Shown here: positions 1 through 5,785 of the stretch, piece by piece
Layout: each line of letters starts with the position of its first letter
How positions within the stretch are numbered: the stretch's first letter is position 1
NCBI GenBank assembly: GCA_031255975.1
Contig: JAIRRM010000072.1
Span: forward strand, 1 to 8,552
Direction of reading: 5' to 3'
Length of the DNA: 8,552 nucleotides
From: Propionibacteriaceae bacterium
Lineage (GTDB): Bacteria; Actinomycetota; Actinomycetes; Propionibacteriales; Propionibacteriaceae
The notes under the pieces: generated by a model
The model's input: the letters and a program-made list of their open reading frames with translations, nothing else
What the model was told of the DNA's origin: nothing
Database searches by the model: none
Made by a program: the position numbers and the translations under genes

Positions 1-279
1 CACCGCCAGCAGGTTACGTTTCAGCAGCGTCAACTCCTCGTACAACGGCACCGCCAGACAGACCGTCACCGGTGTGAGCAGATGCGTGAGCCACCCGGCT
101 GAATAGTTGTATTGCTCGAAGCTCACCCGGGTCAGCGCGAGCACCACGATCACCACCACGATGGTGACCAGCAGCGGGTTCAACACCGCCAATCTGGTAC
201 GGCGTCGCAACCAGGACGCGGCCACGAACACCACCAGCGTCAACGCGACGCCGAAATACTCCAGCGACCCCGGATTCAC
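1..279 (-). CDS. lrgB: LrgB/CidB family membrane protein, N-terminal part (runs off the window)
   Basis: This frame has no ATG; it starts with GTG at 279-277 and stays open for 93 codons to the window edge. The GTG overlaps the TGA of the upstream lrgA-like gene as GTGA, which implies translational coupling. The visible protein begins MNPGSLEYFGVALTL. It has a basic stretch (WLRRRTR, about 24-30), then PLLVTIVVVIVVLAL, a YNYSAGW segment and LTPVTVCLAVPLYEELTLLK. The last segment matches the conserved N-terminal half of LrgB/CidB proteins, where PATVALAVPLY is typical. LrgB pairs with the small LrgA protein. The pair was first described as a modulator of murein hydrolase activity and cell death, and in several Gram-positives it acts in pyruvate or short organic acid transport. 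Which role applies here cannot be read from sequence. A 14-307 minus-strand frame over the same bases is arginine-rich and not credible. Confidence 0.85.
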   Translation of the reverse strand, partial: MNPGSLEYFGVALTLVVFVAASWLRRRTRLAVLNPLLVTIVVVIVVLALTRVSFEQYNYSAGWLTHLLTPVTVCLAVPLYEELTLLKRNLLAV

Positions 280-662
280 GCCGCCACCGCCTCTGCCGAC
301 CCAGCACGTGAACGGAGCAACCGTTGGATTGCCTGAGTGGTGTGGCCGGTGACCGTCATCACCAGCAGCGTCCCCACACAGATCAGCAACCCGGCGGCGA
401 GCAGCAGTTCCGGTGCTAAAGGCCATAGCGTGACGATCATCACGCTGGATGGCACGAACATGACGGCCATCACTTCAATGAGTAACAGCGCCACGTCTCG
501 TACCTGTTTGAGTTTTAGCAGCCCGGTCGCCAGTAACCCGAACATCAACATCATGCCGTACACGCTGGCGGGTACGGGCAACGGCACCAGGCGGCTCAGC
601 ACTTCCCCAGTGAGCGTCACCGCCAGAATGATGGTCAATTGGGCGAGGTATTTCACGGGCAC
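276..662 (-). CDS. lrgA: LrgA/CidA family holin-like membrane protein
   Basis: A 128-residue, strongly hydrophobic protein with about four membrane segments, the usual size and layout of CidA/LrgA proteins. Family hallmarks are PLPVPASVYGMMLMFGLL (about 27-44, the PGSxxGMxLLF motif) and LLIEVMAVMFVPSSVMIV (about 60-77, the FVP motif). It lies upstream of lrgB and overlaps it by 4 nt, forming a two-gene unit for a two-component membrane complex. Known roles of the family are holin-like control of autolysis and pyruvate/organic acid transport. The longest frame starts with GTG at 662, only 3 nt after an AGGAG. The in-frame GTG two codons later (656) sits 9 nt after the same AGGAG and is at least as good a start. 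It follows the tRNA-Ser gene on the same strand with a strong hairpin between them, so its expression may depend on read-through or on a promoter I cannot see. Confidence 0.88.
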   Translation of the reverse strand: MPVKYLAQLTIILAVTLTGEVLSRLVPLPVPASVYGMMLMFGLLATGLLKLKQVRDVALLLIEVMAVMFVPSSVMIVTLWPLAPELLLAAGLLICVGTLLVMTVTGHTTQAIQRLLRSRAGSAEAVAA

Positions 663-676
663 CGTCTCCTAATGAT

Positions 677-704
677 TCGGGACCCGGCAACTGCCAGGTC
701 CCGA
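677..704 (-). terminator. 12-bp hairpin between tRNA-Ser and lrgA
   Basis: On the minus strand TCGGGACC pairs with GGTCCCGA, followed inward by a U-G wobble and GGC/GCC around an AGTT tetraloop. This gives a continuous 12-bp stem. The wobble closes only in the minus-strand RNA (it would be A/C on the plus strand), so the structure belongs to the tRNA/lrgA transcript. It begins one base after the encoded CCA of the tRNA and ends 9 bases before the lrgA Shine-Dalgarno. No T-run follows (ATCATT), as is common for actinobacterial terminators. It could be the tRNA terminator, an attenuator in the lrgA leader, or a processing signal. Confidence 0.45.
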
Positions 705-705
705 T

Positions 706-793
706 TGGCGGTGACGGAGGGATTTGAACCCTCGGAGGATTGCTCCTCACTCGCTTTCGAGGCGAGCTCCTTCGACCGCTCGGACACGTCACC
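706..793 (-). tRNA. serX: tRNA-Ser (anticodon CGA)
   Basis: A full cloverleaf reads on the minus strand. The acceptor is GGTGACG (793-787) with CGTCACC (716-710), discriminator G at 709, and an encoded CCA at 708-706. The T arm is GAGGG-TTCAAAT-CCCTC. The anticodon stem is CTCGC/GCGAG around loop CTCGAAA, with anticodon CGA at 759-757, which reads UCG. A long variable arm (GAGGA/TCCTC-type stem) is typical of class II tRNAs such as tRNA-Ser. No intron or mismatch is visible. The symbol is a generic placeholder for a serine tRNA. Confidence 0.97.
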
Positions 794-800
794 GGAGGAA

Positions 801-829
801 ACTCTACCCAATCCGCCGATTACGCCCAA
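801..829 (-). promoter_or_regulatory. Probable promoter of tRNA-Ser
   Basis: On the minus strand TTGGGC (829-824) and TAGAGT (806-801) are separated by 17 bp. The second box lies 7 bp before the first base of the tRNA, so transcription would start at or next to the mature 5' end. The -35 box falls inside the last codons of the nitroreductase gene. It matches TTGACA at only three positions. The placement is the main support. Confidence 0.45.
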
Positions 830-1617
830 CTGATGACGTATTCCAACCCATTTGGCCCCACCGGGGCGTCATCCAGCACCCGGAACTCGCCAGCGATGCC
901 GATCTCGGCGCAAGTCAACCCCAGATGCGCCAGGGCGATGCCGAGATCGACCTTCGGGCAATACCCCTTCATCACGTAGCAATGGACGACACCATCGACC
1001 ACGCAGAACCGATACGGTTGCAAGTTACGTGCCGATGGTGACAACCGCGCCATCTCCAACGGCAACGCCAACTCACCCGCGTCAGCCTCCGTCAGCGGAG
1101 TCGTGAAATCGGGTCGTACGAAAAGCTTCCCGAAGGGCTTCTTATTGGCGTGGACTTTGTCGGAGTTGTAAAGCCCCAAACGCTCTATCAACGGACGGCT
1201 TCCACCGGCGATGCCCACGGGGGAAGCAAACCGTACGGCATGACCCTCGCTAAAAGTCGCACCCAGGAAACTACCGCGGGTGAATCCCGCCAACCAGCAT
1301 GTCCCTAGCCCCAGCGCGGTGCAATGCAATACCACCTGCTCGAACCAGTACGCGGCACCAAGATCGGTTAGCGGGCCGGCGGCGTAACCAAGGCCAAGGA
1401 AGTCGCGCGCCCCTTTTATGGTTCCGTACGCCCCCAGCCTGCGTTGCGTTTCGGCACCCTCGTCGTTGTGAACCAGTACGATGCTCGCCGACACGTCGAA
1501 CGGTGGGCGCGTGGCGGCGATAAACTCCTGAAGCGACGCGACATGCTCAGCGCTCAACGGTTGCCCGTCGTATGCCCGTATGGAGCGACGTGCTTGAATG
1601 GCGGCAACGATACTCAT
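820..1617 (-). CDS. Nitroreductase family protein (TM1586-type)
   Basis: A 265-residue FMN-dependent nitroreductase-like protein. The N-terminal ARRSIRAYDG (about 9-18) is the phosphate-binding arginine segment of the nitroreductase fold. ALGLGTCWLAGFTRGSF (about 101-117) is the hallmark of the 'putative TM nitroreductase' family, and SPSARNLQPYRF (about 193-204) is the FMN-contacting SxxNxQP motif. KVDLGIALAHLGL near the C-terminus completes the family pattern. The protein is a tandem of two half-domains within one chain, longer than classical nitroreductases of about 200 residues. It would use NAD(P)H to reduce a nitro, quinone or flavin-like substrate in the cytosol; the natural substrate is unknown. 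ATG at 1617 has no clear Shine-Dalgarno but has TAATAT 6 nt upstream, suggesting a leaderless message. It is divergent from the gene at 1675 and stops 26 bp before the tRNA. Confidence 0.88.
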   Translation of the reverse strand: MSIVAAIQARRSIRAYDGQPLSAEHVASLQEFIAATRPPFDVSASIVLVHNDEGAETQRRLGAYGTIKGARDFLGLGYAAGPLTDLGAAYWFEQVVLHCTALGLGTCWLAGFTRGSFLGATFSEGHAVRFASPVGIAGGSRPLIERLGLYNSDKVHANKKPFGKLFVRPDFTTPLTEADAGELALPLEMARLSPSARNLQPYRFCVVDGVVHCYVMKGYCPKVDLGIALAHLGLTCAEIGIAGEFRVLDDAPVGPNGLEYVISWA

Positions 1618-1674
1618 CCCGTCATATTAGCGGCCCACTAGGCATACGGTGCCGGGCTCACATAATCTGGCCCC
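1618..1674. promoter_or_regulatory. Divergent leaderless promoter region
   Basis: This 57-bp gap serves two divergent genes. On the minus strand TAATAT (1629-1624) is 6 nt before the nitroreductase ATG. On the plus strand CATAAT (1661-1666) is 8 nt before the ATG at 1675. Neither ATG has a convincing Shine-Dalgarno. Both -10-like boxes at leaderless distance suggest transcripts that begin at or next to the start codon, a frequent arrangement in actinobacteria. No good -35 box is visible on either side. Confidence 0.45.
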
Positions 1675-2106
1675 ATGCTTCCACGGCACCGGCTCCGCCA
1701 GATCGTCAACTATGTGAACCTGGCCACGCCGTTGGGGCTACTGGTCGCATTCGTCGGACGGGCCAACTTCACCCGCGTTGAAAATGGACTGATCGTCGCA
1801 GAGGGTTATCGCTACGCATTTCCTAAAGCGGGGGCGTTCACCGTGGGAAACGTGATTATCACCCGCGCCACTATCGCCAGATTGCGGGCTCGTTGGCCCG
1901 ACATCGTCGCGCATGAGGCGGCGCATTCGTCCCAATGGGCGTGGCTGGGGCCGCTATTTCTGCCGCTGTATCTCGGCTGGACGACGTGGAGCAGCTTCCG
2001 CACCGGAGACCGGGCCAGTCGAAACTATCTGGAACGCTGGGCCGGGTTAACGCGGGGCGGCTACACCGAACATCCGATACGACGGTTATGGATACGGCAC
2101 AAGTGA
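1675..2106 (+). CDS. Small membrane-associated protein with HEAAH metalloprotease-like motif
   Basis: A 143-residue protein I recognise only as a type of actinobacterial hypothetical protein. A hydrophobic segment at about 14-28 (VNLATPLGLLVAFVG) may anchor it. A GNVIITR strand (about 58-64) precedes IVAHEAAHSSQWAWLGPLFLPLYLGW (about 77-102), with an HExxH zinc-binding pattern at His80-Glu81-Ala82-Ala83-His84 followed by a second hydrophobic stretch. Downstream, NYLERWAG (about 117-124) could supply a third zinc ligand (Glu120) as in gluzincin-like folds; this is inference. It is much smaller than secreted metalloproteases, so it may be a minimal peptidase or a protein that kept the metal site for another purpose. 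The start is supported by the -10-like CATAAT 8 nt upstream. It is transcribed away from the nitroreductase and ends 86 bp before the lipoprotein gene. Confidence 0.75.
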   Translation: MLPRHRLRQIVNYVNLATPLGLLVAFVGRANFTRVENGLIVAEGYRYAFPKAGAFTVGNVIITRATIARLRARWPDIVAHEAAHSSQWAWLGPLFLPLYLGWTTWSSFRTGDRASRNYLERWAGLTRGGYTEHPIRRLWIRHK

Positions 2107-2142
2107 CGCTAGGCGCATAGGGGCTGATTTGATGTGTTGTCG

Positions 2143-2148
2143 TAGGAT
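2143..2148 (+). promoter_or_regulatory. Possible -10 box for the acylation cassette
   Basis: TAGGAT, 44 bp before the lipoprotein ATG, fits the actinobacterial TANNNT -10 pattern. No -35 box sits at 16-18 bp upstream. A palindrome lies just downstream of the start point it would give. Weak on its own; offered because a promoter is expected in this 86-bp gap. Confidence 0.25.
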
Positions 2149-2156
2149 AACAGCGT

Positions 2157-2169
2157 TGTCACCGTGACA
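2157..2169. promoter_or_regulatory. 13-bp palindrome, candidate operator
   Basis: TGTCAC-C-GTGACA is a perfect 6+1+6 inverted repeat. It lies 23 bp before the lipoprotein ATG and about 9 bp after the possible -10 box, where a bound repressor would block transcription. It ends well before the ribosome-binding GAGGGAG at 2182-2188. I do not recognise the regulator family. Confidence 0.35.
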
Positions 2170-2192
2170 TTCACTGACCCCGAGGGAGTTTC

Positions 2193-2717
2193 ATGAAGAA
2201 GGCGTTTGCGGCTGCCGTAGCCGCACTAGCAATCATCGTCTCGTTTACCGCGTGCGGTAGTAGCGGCTCGGCTGAGACCAACCTCACCGGCAGCACCGCG
2301 ACGATTCTGGAAAACGTGCTCAACGCCGCAGCTGCGAATGTCGGCGTAACCGAGTTGGCGGAGGTCACCGCCGAAGATGCCCAGAGCACGCTCGGCCTAT
2401 CCGCTGCCGACTTCGACAAATACGTCGCCGAGGCGACCGTCTCTCGGGCATTGATGATGACATCGGCCCACGAAGTGACGCTCGTCAAAGTCAAAGACGG
2501 TGCTAGTGTCGCCGACCTCAAGGCCGCGATCGCCGCGGGATTCGACTCGACCAAATGGATCTGCGTGGTGCCGGATAAGTCGGTGGTCATCGACTCCGGT
2601 TCGTACGTGCTGCTGGTCGTGTCGTACAGCGACACCGTGGACGCCATCCTCAAGGCATTCAAAGACGCCGCTGGCACCGTCGGCAGCGAAAACGTCTTCT
2701 ACACCAGGCCGGTGTGA
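2193..2717 (+). CDS. DUF4358-type lipoprotein of the acylation cassette
   Basis: A 174-residue lipoprotein. The signal peptide MKKAFAAAVAALAIIVSFTAC ends in an FTAC lipobox, so Cys21 would be lipidated and the protein held on the outer face of the membrane. A low-complexity Ser/Gly/Ala linker follows. The folded part resembles DUF4358: LGLSAADFDKYVAEA (about 68-82), SAHEVTLVKVKD (about 91-102), then a segment with VPDKSVVIDSGSYVLLVVSY ending in an amphipathic helix. DUF4358 proteins are known from operons with MBOAT and DHHW proteins, mostly in Firmicutes, and the next two genes here are exactly those. Its function is not established; a role in binding or presenting the glycan or acylation partners outside the cell is inference. 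GAGGGAG lies 4 nt before the ATG, and a candidate operator lies just upstream. Confidence 0.85.
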   Translation: MKKAFAAAVAALAIIVSFTACGSSGSAETNLTGSTATILENVLNAAAANVGVTELAEVTAEDAQSTLGLSAADFDKYVAEATVSRALMMTSAHEVTLVKVKDGASVADLKAAIAAGFDSTKWICVVPDKSVVIDSGSYVLLVVSYSDTVDAILKAFKDAAGTVGSENVFYTRPV

Positions 2718-2726
2718 CCAACTAAA

Positions 2727-2808
2727 CCGCCGAACTGTCGTGACGTCCTGAACGCGGGCCGCACCGCGTCAGGTCGTTTCGGCGGCGGCGAACACCGGCG
2801 AGCCCGGT
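2727..2808 (+). promoter_or_regulatory. Nested hairpin region between lipoprotein and MBOAT genes
   Basis: The 113-bp gap holds a long imperfect hairpin. CCGCCGAA (2727-2734) pairs with TTCGGCGG (2778-2785). Inside it, CCTGA-a-CGCGG (2747-2757) pairs with CCGCGTCAGG (2764-2773) with one bulged A and a six-base loop (GCCGCA). ACG/CGT next to a T-T mismatch extends the inner stem. A second small hairpin, ACCGG/CCGGT (2794-2798 with 2804-2808), follows. There is no T-run, so a standard intrinsic terminator is unlikely. It could be an attenuator, a stability element setting the ratio of lipoprotein to acyltransferase, or a T-less terminator splitting the cassette. The MBOAT ATG lies 22 nt beyond the second hairpin and its best Shine-Dalgarno (GAGAG) is weak. 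Confidence 0.45.
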
Positions 2809-2830
2809 CAAACCAGAGAGCCGACGCCTC

Positions 2831-4252
2831 ATGCTGTTCTCGTCCGTCACATTCCTCTACTGGTTCCTGCCGTTGACGCTGGCGGCGTACTTTGTCACCC
2901 CCATGCCGGGCGGTACAACCCGGTGGCGCAACCTGGTTTTGCTGAGCGCCAGCCTCGTCTTCTACGCCTGGGGTGAGCCGCTTTACGTGGCGTTGATGGT
3001 GGCCGAGATCGCCGCCCTGTGGGGCATCGGGCTGACCATTGCCCGTGCTACCGCGGTGCGAATCAAGCGGTGCTGGGTTGCGGTCGCCTGTGTTGTCGCC
3101 ATCGGCGTGCTGGGCTATTTCAAGTACGCCGACTTCTTCATCTCCTCATTCAATCAGGCGTTTGGCCTCGGTATCCCACTGCTACGTATCGCACTGCCCA
3201 TCGGCATCAGCTTCTACACCTTCCAGATGCTGAGCTACATCTTCGACCTGGCCGCCGGGCGTACCGAGGTGCAGCGCAACGTGCTGAGTTTCGCGACCTA
3301 CGTGGTGCTGTTTCCGCAGTTGGTGGCTGGGCCGATCGTGCGCTATTCCGCCGTGGCCGATCAACTCACCACCCGGAGCCACACTTTGCAACGGTTCGCG
3401 GACGGGGCGACGCGGTTCACCGTCGGGCTGGCGAAGAAAGTGCTGATCGCCAACACCATCGCCGAACTGGCCGCCGTCATGGCCGAGACGGACGAACGTA
3501 CTTTCACCTCGGCCTGGCTGTGGGTGCTGGCGTTTTCGCTACAGCTCTATTTTGACTTCTCCGGCTACTCTGATATGGCCATCGGTATCGGTACCATGCT
3601 CGGCTTCGACTTCCCGGAGAACTTCAACTACCCCTACATCGCCGCCTCGATCACCGACTTCTGGCGGCGTTGGCACATGAGCCTGTCGAGTTGGTTCCGT
3701 GATTACGTGTATATCCCGCTGGGGGGCTCGCGCGTGAAGCCGGTGCGCCATTTTGTGAACATCTTCGCGGTATGGGGCTTGACCGGGTTTTGGCACGGGG
3801 CCGACTGGCGTTTCATCGCCTGGGGGCTCTACTTCGGCGCGGTGTTGGTGGCCGAAAAATACGCTTTCGGCGGGCGGTTGCTGCGACTGCCGGGAGTGAT
3901 TGCTCACGTATATTCCCTGATCCTGGTAGCTATCGGCTGGGTGCTATTTGAGACCGAGGGGTTCGGCAACGCCGCCGGGCTGGTAGGGCGCATGTTCGGT
4001 GTCGGAGTGGACGGCTTGGCGGGGCAGGAATCGCTGTACTACCTCAGGTCATACGCGGTGCTGCTGTTGCTCGGAGTGCTGGGGGCCACCCCCCTGCCGC
4101 GTCGCATCGGCGAATGGGTGGCGGCGTGGCGCGTCGGCGGGTTCACTCCGGTTAGTGTGCTGCGACCCGTCGGCATGGCGCTGCTGTTGTTGCTGGTGAC
4201 GGCTTTCCTCGTCGATGGCTCCTTCAACCCGTTCATCTACTTCAGGTTCTAG
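2831..4252 (+). CDS. MBOAT family O-acyltransferase (AlgI/DltB-like)
   Basis: A 473-residue polytopic membrane protein, the usual size for AlgI-type MBOAT proteins. The start MLFSSVTFLYWFLPL is the family's typical N-terminus. Recognisable blocks are LVFYAWGEP (about 42-50), LPIGISFYTFQMLSYIFDL (about 121-139), LVAGPIVRY (about 164-172), YFDFSGYSDMAIGIG (about 239-253), DFWRRWHMSLSSWFRDYVYIPLGG (Asp276 to about 299) and GFWHGADWRFIAWGL, whose His322 is the conserved membrane histidine required for acyl transfer. Such proteins take an acyl group from a cytosolic donor and pass it across the membrane to an extracellular partner, which modifies alginate, cellulose, teichoic acid, peptidoglycan or another glycan. 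The DHHW gene starting about 10 nt downstream is the obvious partner. No glycan synthesis gene is present in the window, so the target is unknown. Confidence 0.95.
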   Translation: MLFSSVTFLYWFLPLTLAAYFVTPMPGGTTRWRNLVLLSASLVFYAWGEPLYVALMVAEIAALWGIGLTIARATAVRIKRCWVAVACVVAIGVLGYFKYADFFISSFNQAFGLGIPLLRIALPIGISFYTFQMLSYIFDLAAGRTEVQRNVLSFATYVVLFPQLVAGPIVRYSAVADQLTTRSHTLQRFADGATRFTVGLAKKVLIANTIAELAAVMAETDERTFTSAWLWVLAFSLQLYFDFSGYSDMAIGIGTMLGFDFPENFNYPYIAASITDFWRRWHMSLSSWFRDYVYIPLGGSRVKPVRHFVNIFAVWGLTGFWHGADWRFIAWGLYFGAVLVAEKYAFGGRLLRLPGVIAHVYSLILVAIGWVLFETEGFGNAAGLVGRMFGVGVDGLAGQESLYYLRSYAVLLLLGVLGATPLPRRIGEWVAAWRVGGFTPVSVLRPVGMALLLLLVTAFLVDGSFNPFIYFRF

Positions 4253-4261
4253 GGGGTGAAC

Positions 4262-5509
4262 ATGCCGGACGAAATGAATATGGCGCAAAACGCGGAAAAT
4301 ATGATGCGAGATACACAAGGCCGCGACGGGTCGCAGATTGATGCTCCACCCGGTGAGGGTACGGGTTCATCGGCTGCTATTAAGGGAAAGCGGCTACCCG
4401 TGCTGGCAACGGCACTGACGTTCGCCGTCATCTTGGGTGGTGGTTTTGTCGCCAACCGGCTGTACACCCCGCCAGAGGTTTCGACCAGCGAGCGTCGGCT
4501 GTTGGCCACCATGCCGGATCTCAGCTGGGACGCTCTCAGCGAGGGCAGTTTCACCGCCGATTTCGAGAAGTTCGCCGCCGACAGTTTTATCGCTCGTGAG
4601 GCGCTGCGCACACTCAAAGCCTGGACGGTGTTCTATCCGTTCGCTGAGACGGACAAAGCTGGGCTGTATTTAGGCGACTCCGGCGCGGGACGTTTTCAAC
4701 GGTTGGACGTAGCTTCGGCGCGGCGGGTGGCGGAGAAGATCACCCGGGTCGTCGGCGGTTATCTCGACGGATTGAATATCTACTGGGGTTTTGTGCCAGA
4801 CAAGTCGGTGTACGCCGGGCGCTACCTGCCGGGGTTTGACCCGGCGGCGGCCACCGCGGTGATGACTCCGGTGCTGGGCGATGAGGGGTATATAGATCTG
4901 GGCGATGTGCTCAGCGCGGCGGCGTTTTACCGTACCGATCTGCACTGGAACCAGCCTTGGTTGCGCCCGGTGGTGGAGCGGCTCAGCGAACGTATGGGGT
5001 TTGAGATGTCGTGGCCGGGCAGCACTCCGCCGGTCAGCGGAACCGCGCAGTTGCCGCCGTCCATTGGTGATTTCCAAGGTGTCTATCCCGGCCAGTTGGC
5101 GCTATCCGTGCCCGACGATCAGTTGCAGTATCTGCCGTTACCTGCACAGATCACCGCACAGTATTTTGACGTGAGCACTCTCACTTGGGTGGACGGCCCC
5201 ATCTACGATGAGGCGGAGTTTGCCAGCGCCGATCCGTATAGTTTCTTCCTTCGTGGCCCGCAGGCGCTCATCCGCATCGATAATCCGGATGCGCCGACTG
5301 ATCGCGAACTGTTTTTGTTCCGCGACAGTTTCGGCTCATCGTTGGCCCCGCTGTTGGCCACCAGTTACGCGCGGGTGACGCTGATTGATCTGCGCTACAT
5401 CGATATCCGCCTGGTGCCGGAATACGTCGAGTTCACCCCCGGTTCCGACGCGCTGTTTTTGTACAGTAGCCAGATTCTGAACTCCCACTCGGTACTGCTG
5501 GTGCCATAA
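4262..5509 (+). CDS. DHHW family protein, AlgX/AlgJ-like acetyltransferase partner of the MBOAT
   Basis: A 415-residue protein: a charged cytosolic N-terminus, one membrane anchor (about 45-64, LPVLATALTFAVILGGGFVA) and an extracellular domain. STSERRLLATMPDLS and ADSFIAREALRTLKAW match the start of the DHHW/AlgX domain. VPDKSVYAGRYLP follows, then FYRTDLHWN with Asp226 and His228, and LFLFRDSFGSSLAPLL with Ser356. The Asp-x-His and Ser order matches the SGNH-type triad of AlgX/AlgJ. The motif reads D-L-H-W rather than the D-H-H-W that names the family, but the catalytic Asp and His are kept. It would receive acyl groups from the MBOAT protein and transfer them to a surface glycan. A GTG at 4256 extends the frame by two codons, but AGGGGG at 4251-4256 spaces best to ATG 4262. 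The gap to the MBOAT stop is 9 bp, so the two are co-translated. Confidence 0.9.
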   Translation: MPDEMNMAQNAENMMRDTQGRDGSQIDAPPGEGTGSSAAIKGKRLPVLATALTFAVILGGGFVANRLYTPPEVSTSERRLLATMPDLSWDALSEGSFTADFEKFAADSFIAREALRTLKAWTVFYPFAETDKAGLYLGDSGAGRFQRLDVASARRVAEKITRVVGGYLDGLNIYWGFVPDKSVYAGRYLPGFDPAAATAVMTPVLGDEGYIDLGDVLSAAAFYRTDLHWNQPWLRPVVERLSERMGFEMSWPGSTPPVSGTAQLPPSIGDFQGVYPGQLALSVPDDQLQYLPLPAQITAQYFDVSTLTWVDGPIYDEAEFASADPYSFFLRGPQALIRIDNPDAPTDRELFLFRDSFGSSLAPLLATSYARVTLIDLRYIDIRLVPEYVEFTPGSDALFLYSSQILNSHSVLLVP

Positions 5510-5768
5510 CCGCGCCCAACATGATTTGAACACTGCCAACTGGCCGATCTGATGGCTGGTTACCGAGAACAATCCATCACCGAAAACGAAGCTGAGTTTG
5601 TGGCTATCCGGTATGAGGTGGAACGCCGTCTAGCGCTGGCACGTCAGCTACCTCAAGAGGTCGACCTTGGATGAGTCGCACTCAAAGCCGGAACGGCAGA
5701 GATCGCCAATCGAGCTTTAAGGGCGGCGCAAAGGAACTGACGGTTCAAACCCCGCGCAAAAGGATGGT
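5510..5768. other. Convergent intergenic region
   Basis: Between the plus-strand DHHW gene and the minus-strand transporter gene lie 259 bp. They hold the possible ORF remnant at 5525-5674 and one copy of a tandem repeat that duplicates the transporter's 3' end. I see no strong intrinsic terminator. GCCG-GAA-CGGC near 5690 is a short stem without a T-run. No tRNA, IS end or promoter is recognisable. Confidence 0.6.
5525..5674 (+). pseudogene. Possible gene remnant or small ORF
   Basis: The frame between the TGA at 5522 and the TGA at 5672 reads like real protein: FEHCQLADLMAGYREQ, then an acidic/basic helical stretch (ENEAEFVAIRYEVERRLALAR) ending QEVDLG. The only ATG in it (5552) would give 40 residues and has no clear Shine-Dalgarno. 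Charge pattern and base composition look coding and less GC-rich than the neighbours. It may be the C-terminal stump of a lost gene or a small protein gene. I do not recognise the family. Confidence 0.3.
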
Positions 5769-5785
5769 TCAAACTCCGCGCAAAA
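5742..5785. repeat. Tandem 20-bp direct repeat at the 3' end of the transporter gene
   Basis: Two 20-bp copies (5742-5761 and 5766-5785) differ at one base and lie 4 bp apart, giving a 24-bp period. On the minus strand the inner copy carries the last codons and stop of the MacB-like gene (ILRGV-stop, stop at 5771-5769). The outer copy repeats this end just past the stop. Slippage duplication is the simplest origin; a recombination scar is possible. Confidence 0.85.

Noticed and set aside
14..307. 97-codon minus-strand frame over the lrgB region
   Set aside because: Arginine/glycine-rich and unlike any protein; the neighbouring frame from GTG 279 gives a clear LrgB sequence.
475..792. 105-codon minus-strand frame across the tRNA and lrgA
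   Set aside because: It translates the tRNA-Ser gene and overlaps the well-supported lrgA in another frame.
2171..2677. 168-codon minus-strand frame opposite the lipoprotein gene
   Set aside because: Shadow of the alanine-rich lipoprotein; no ribosome-binding site, and the plus strand has a signal peptide, a lipobox and a family match.
4256..4258. GTG as the start of the DHHW gene
   Set aside because: It overlaps the AGGGGG ribosome-binding site itself; ATG 4262 lies at the right distance.
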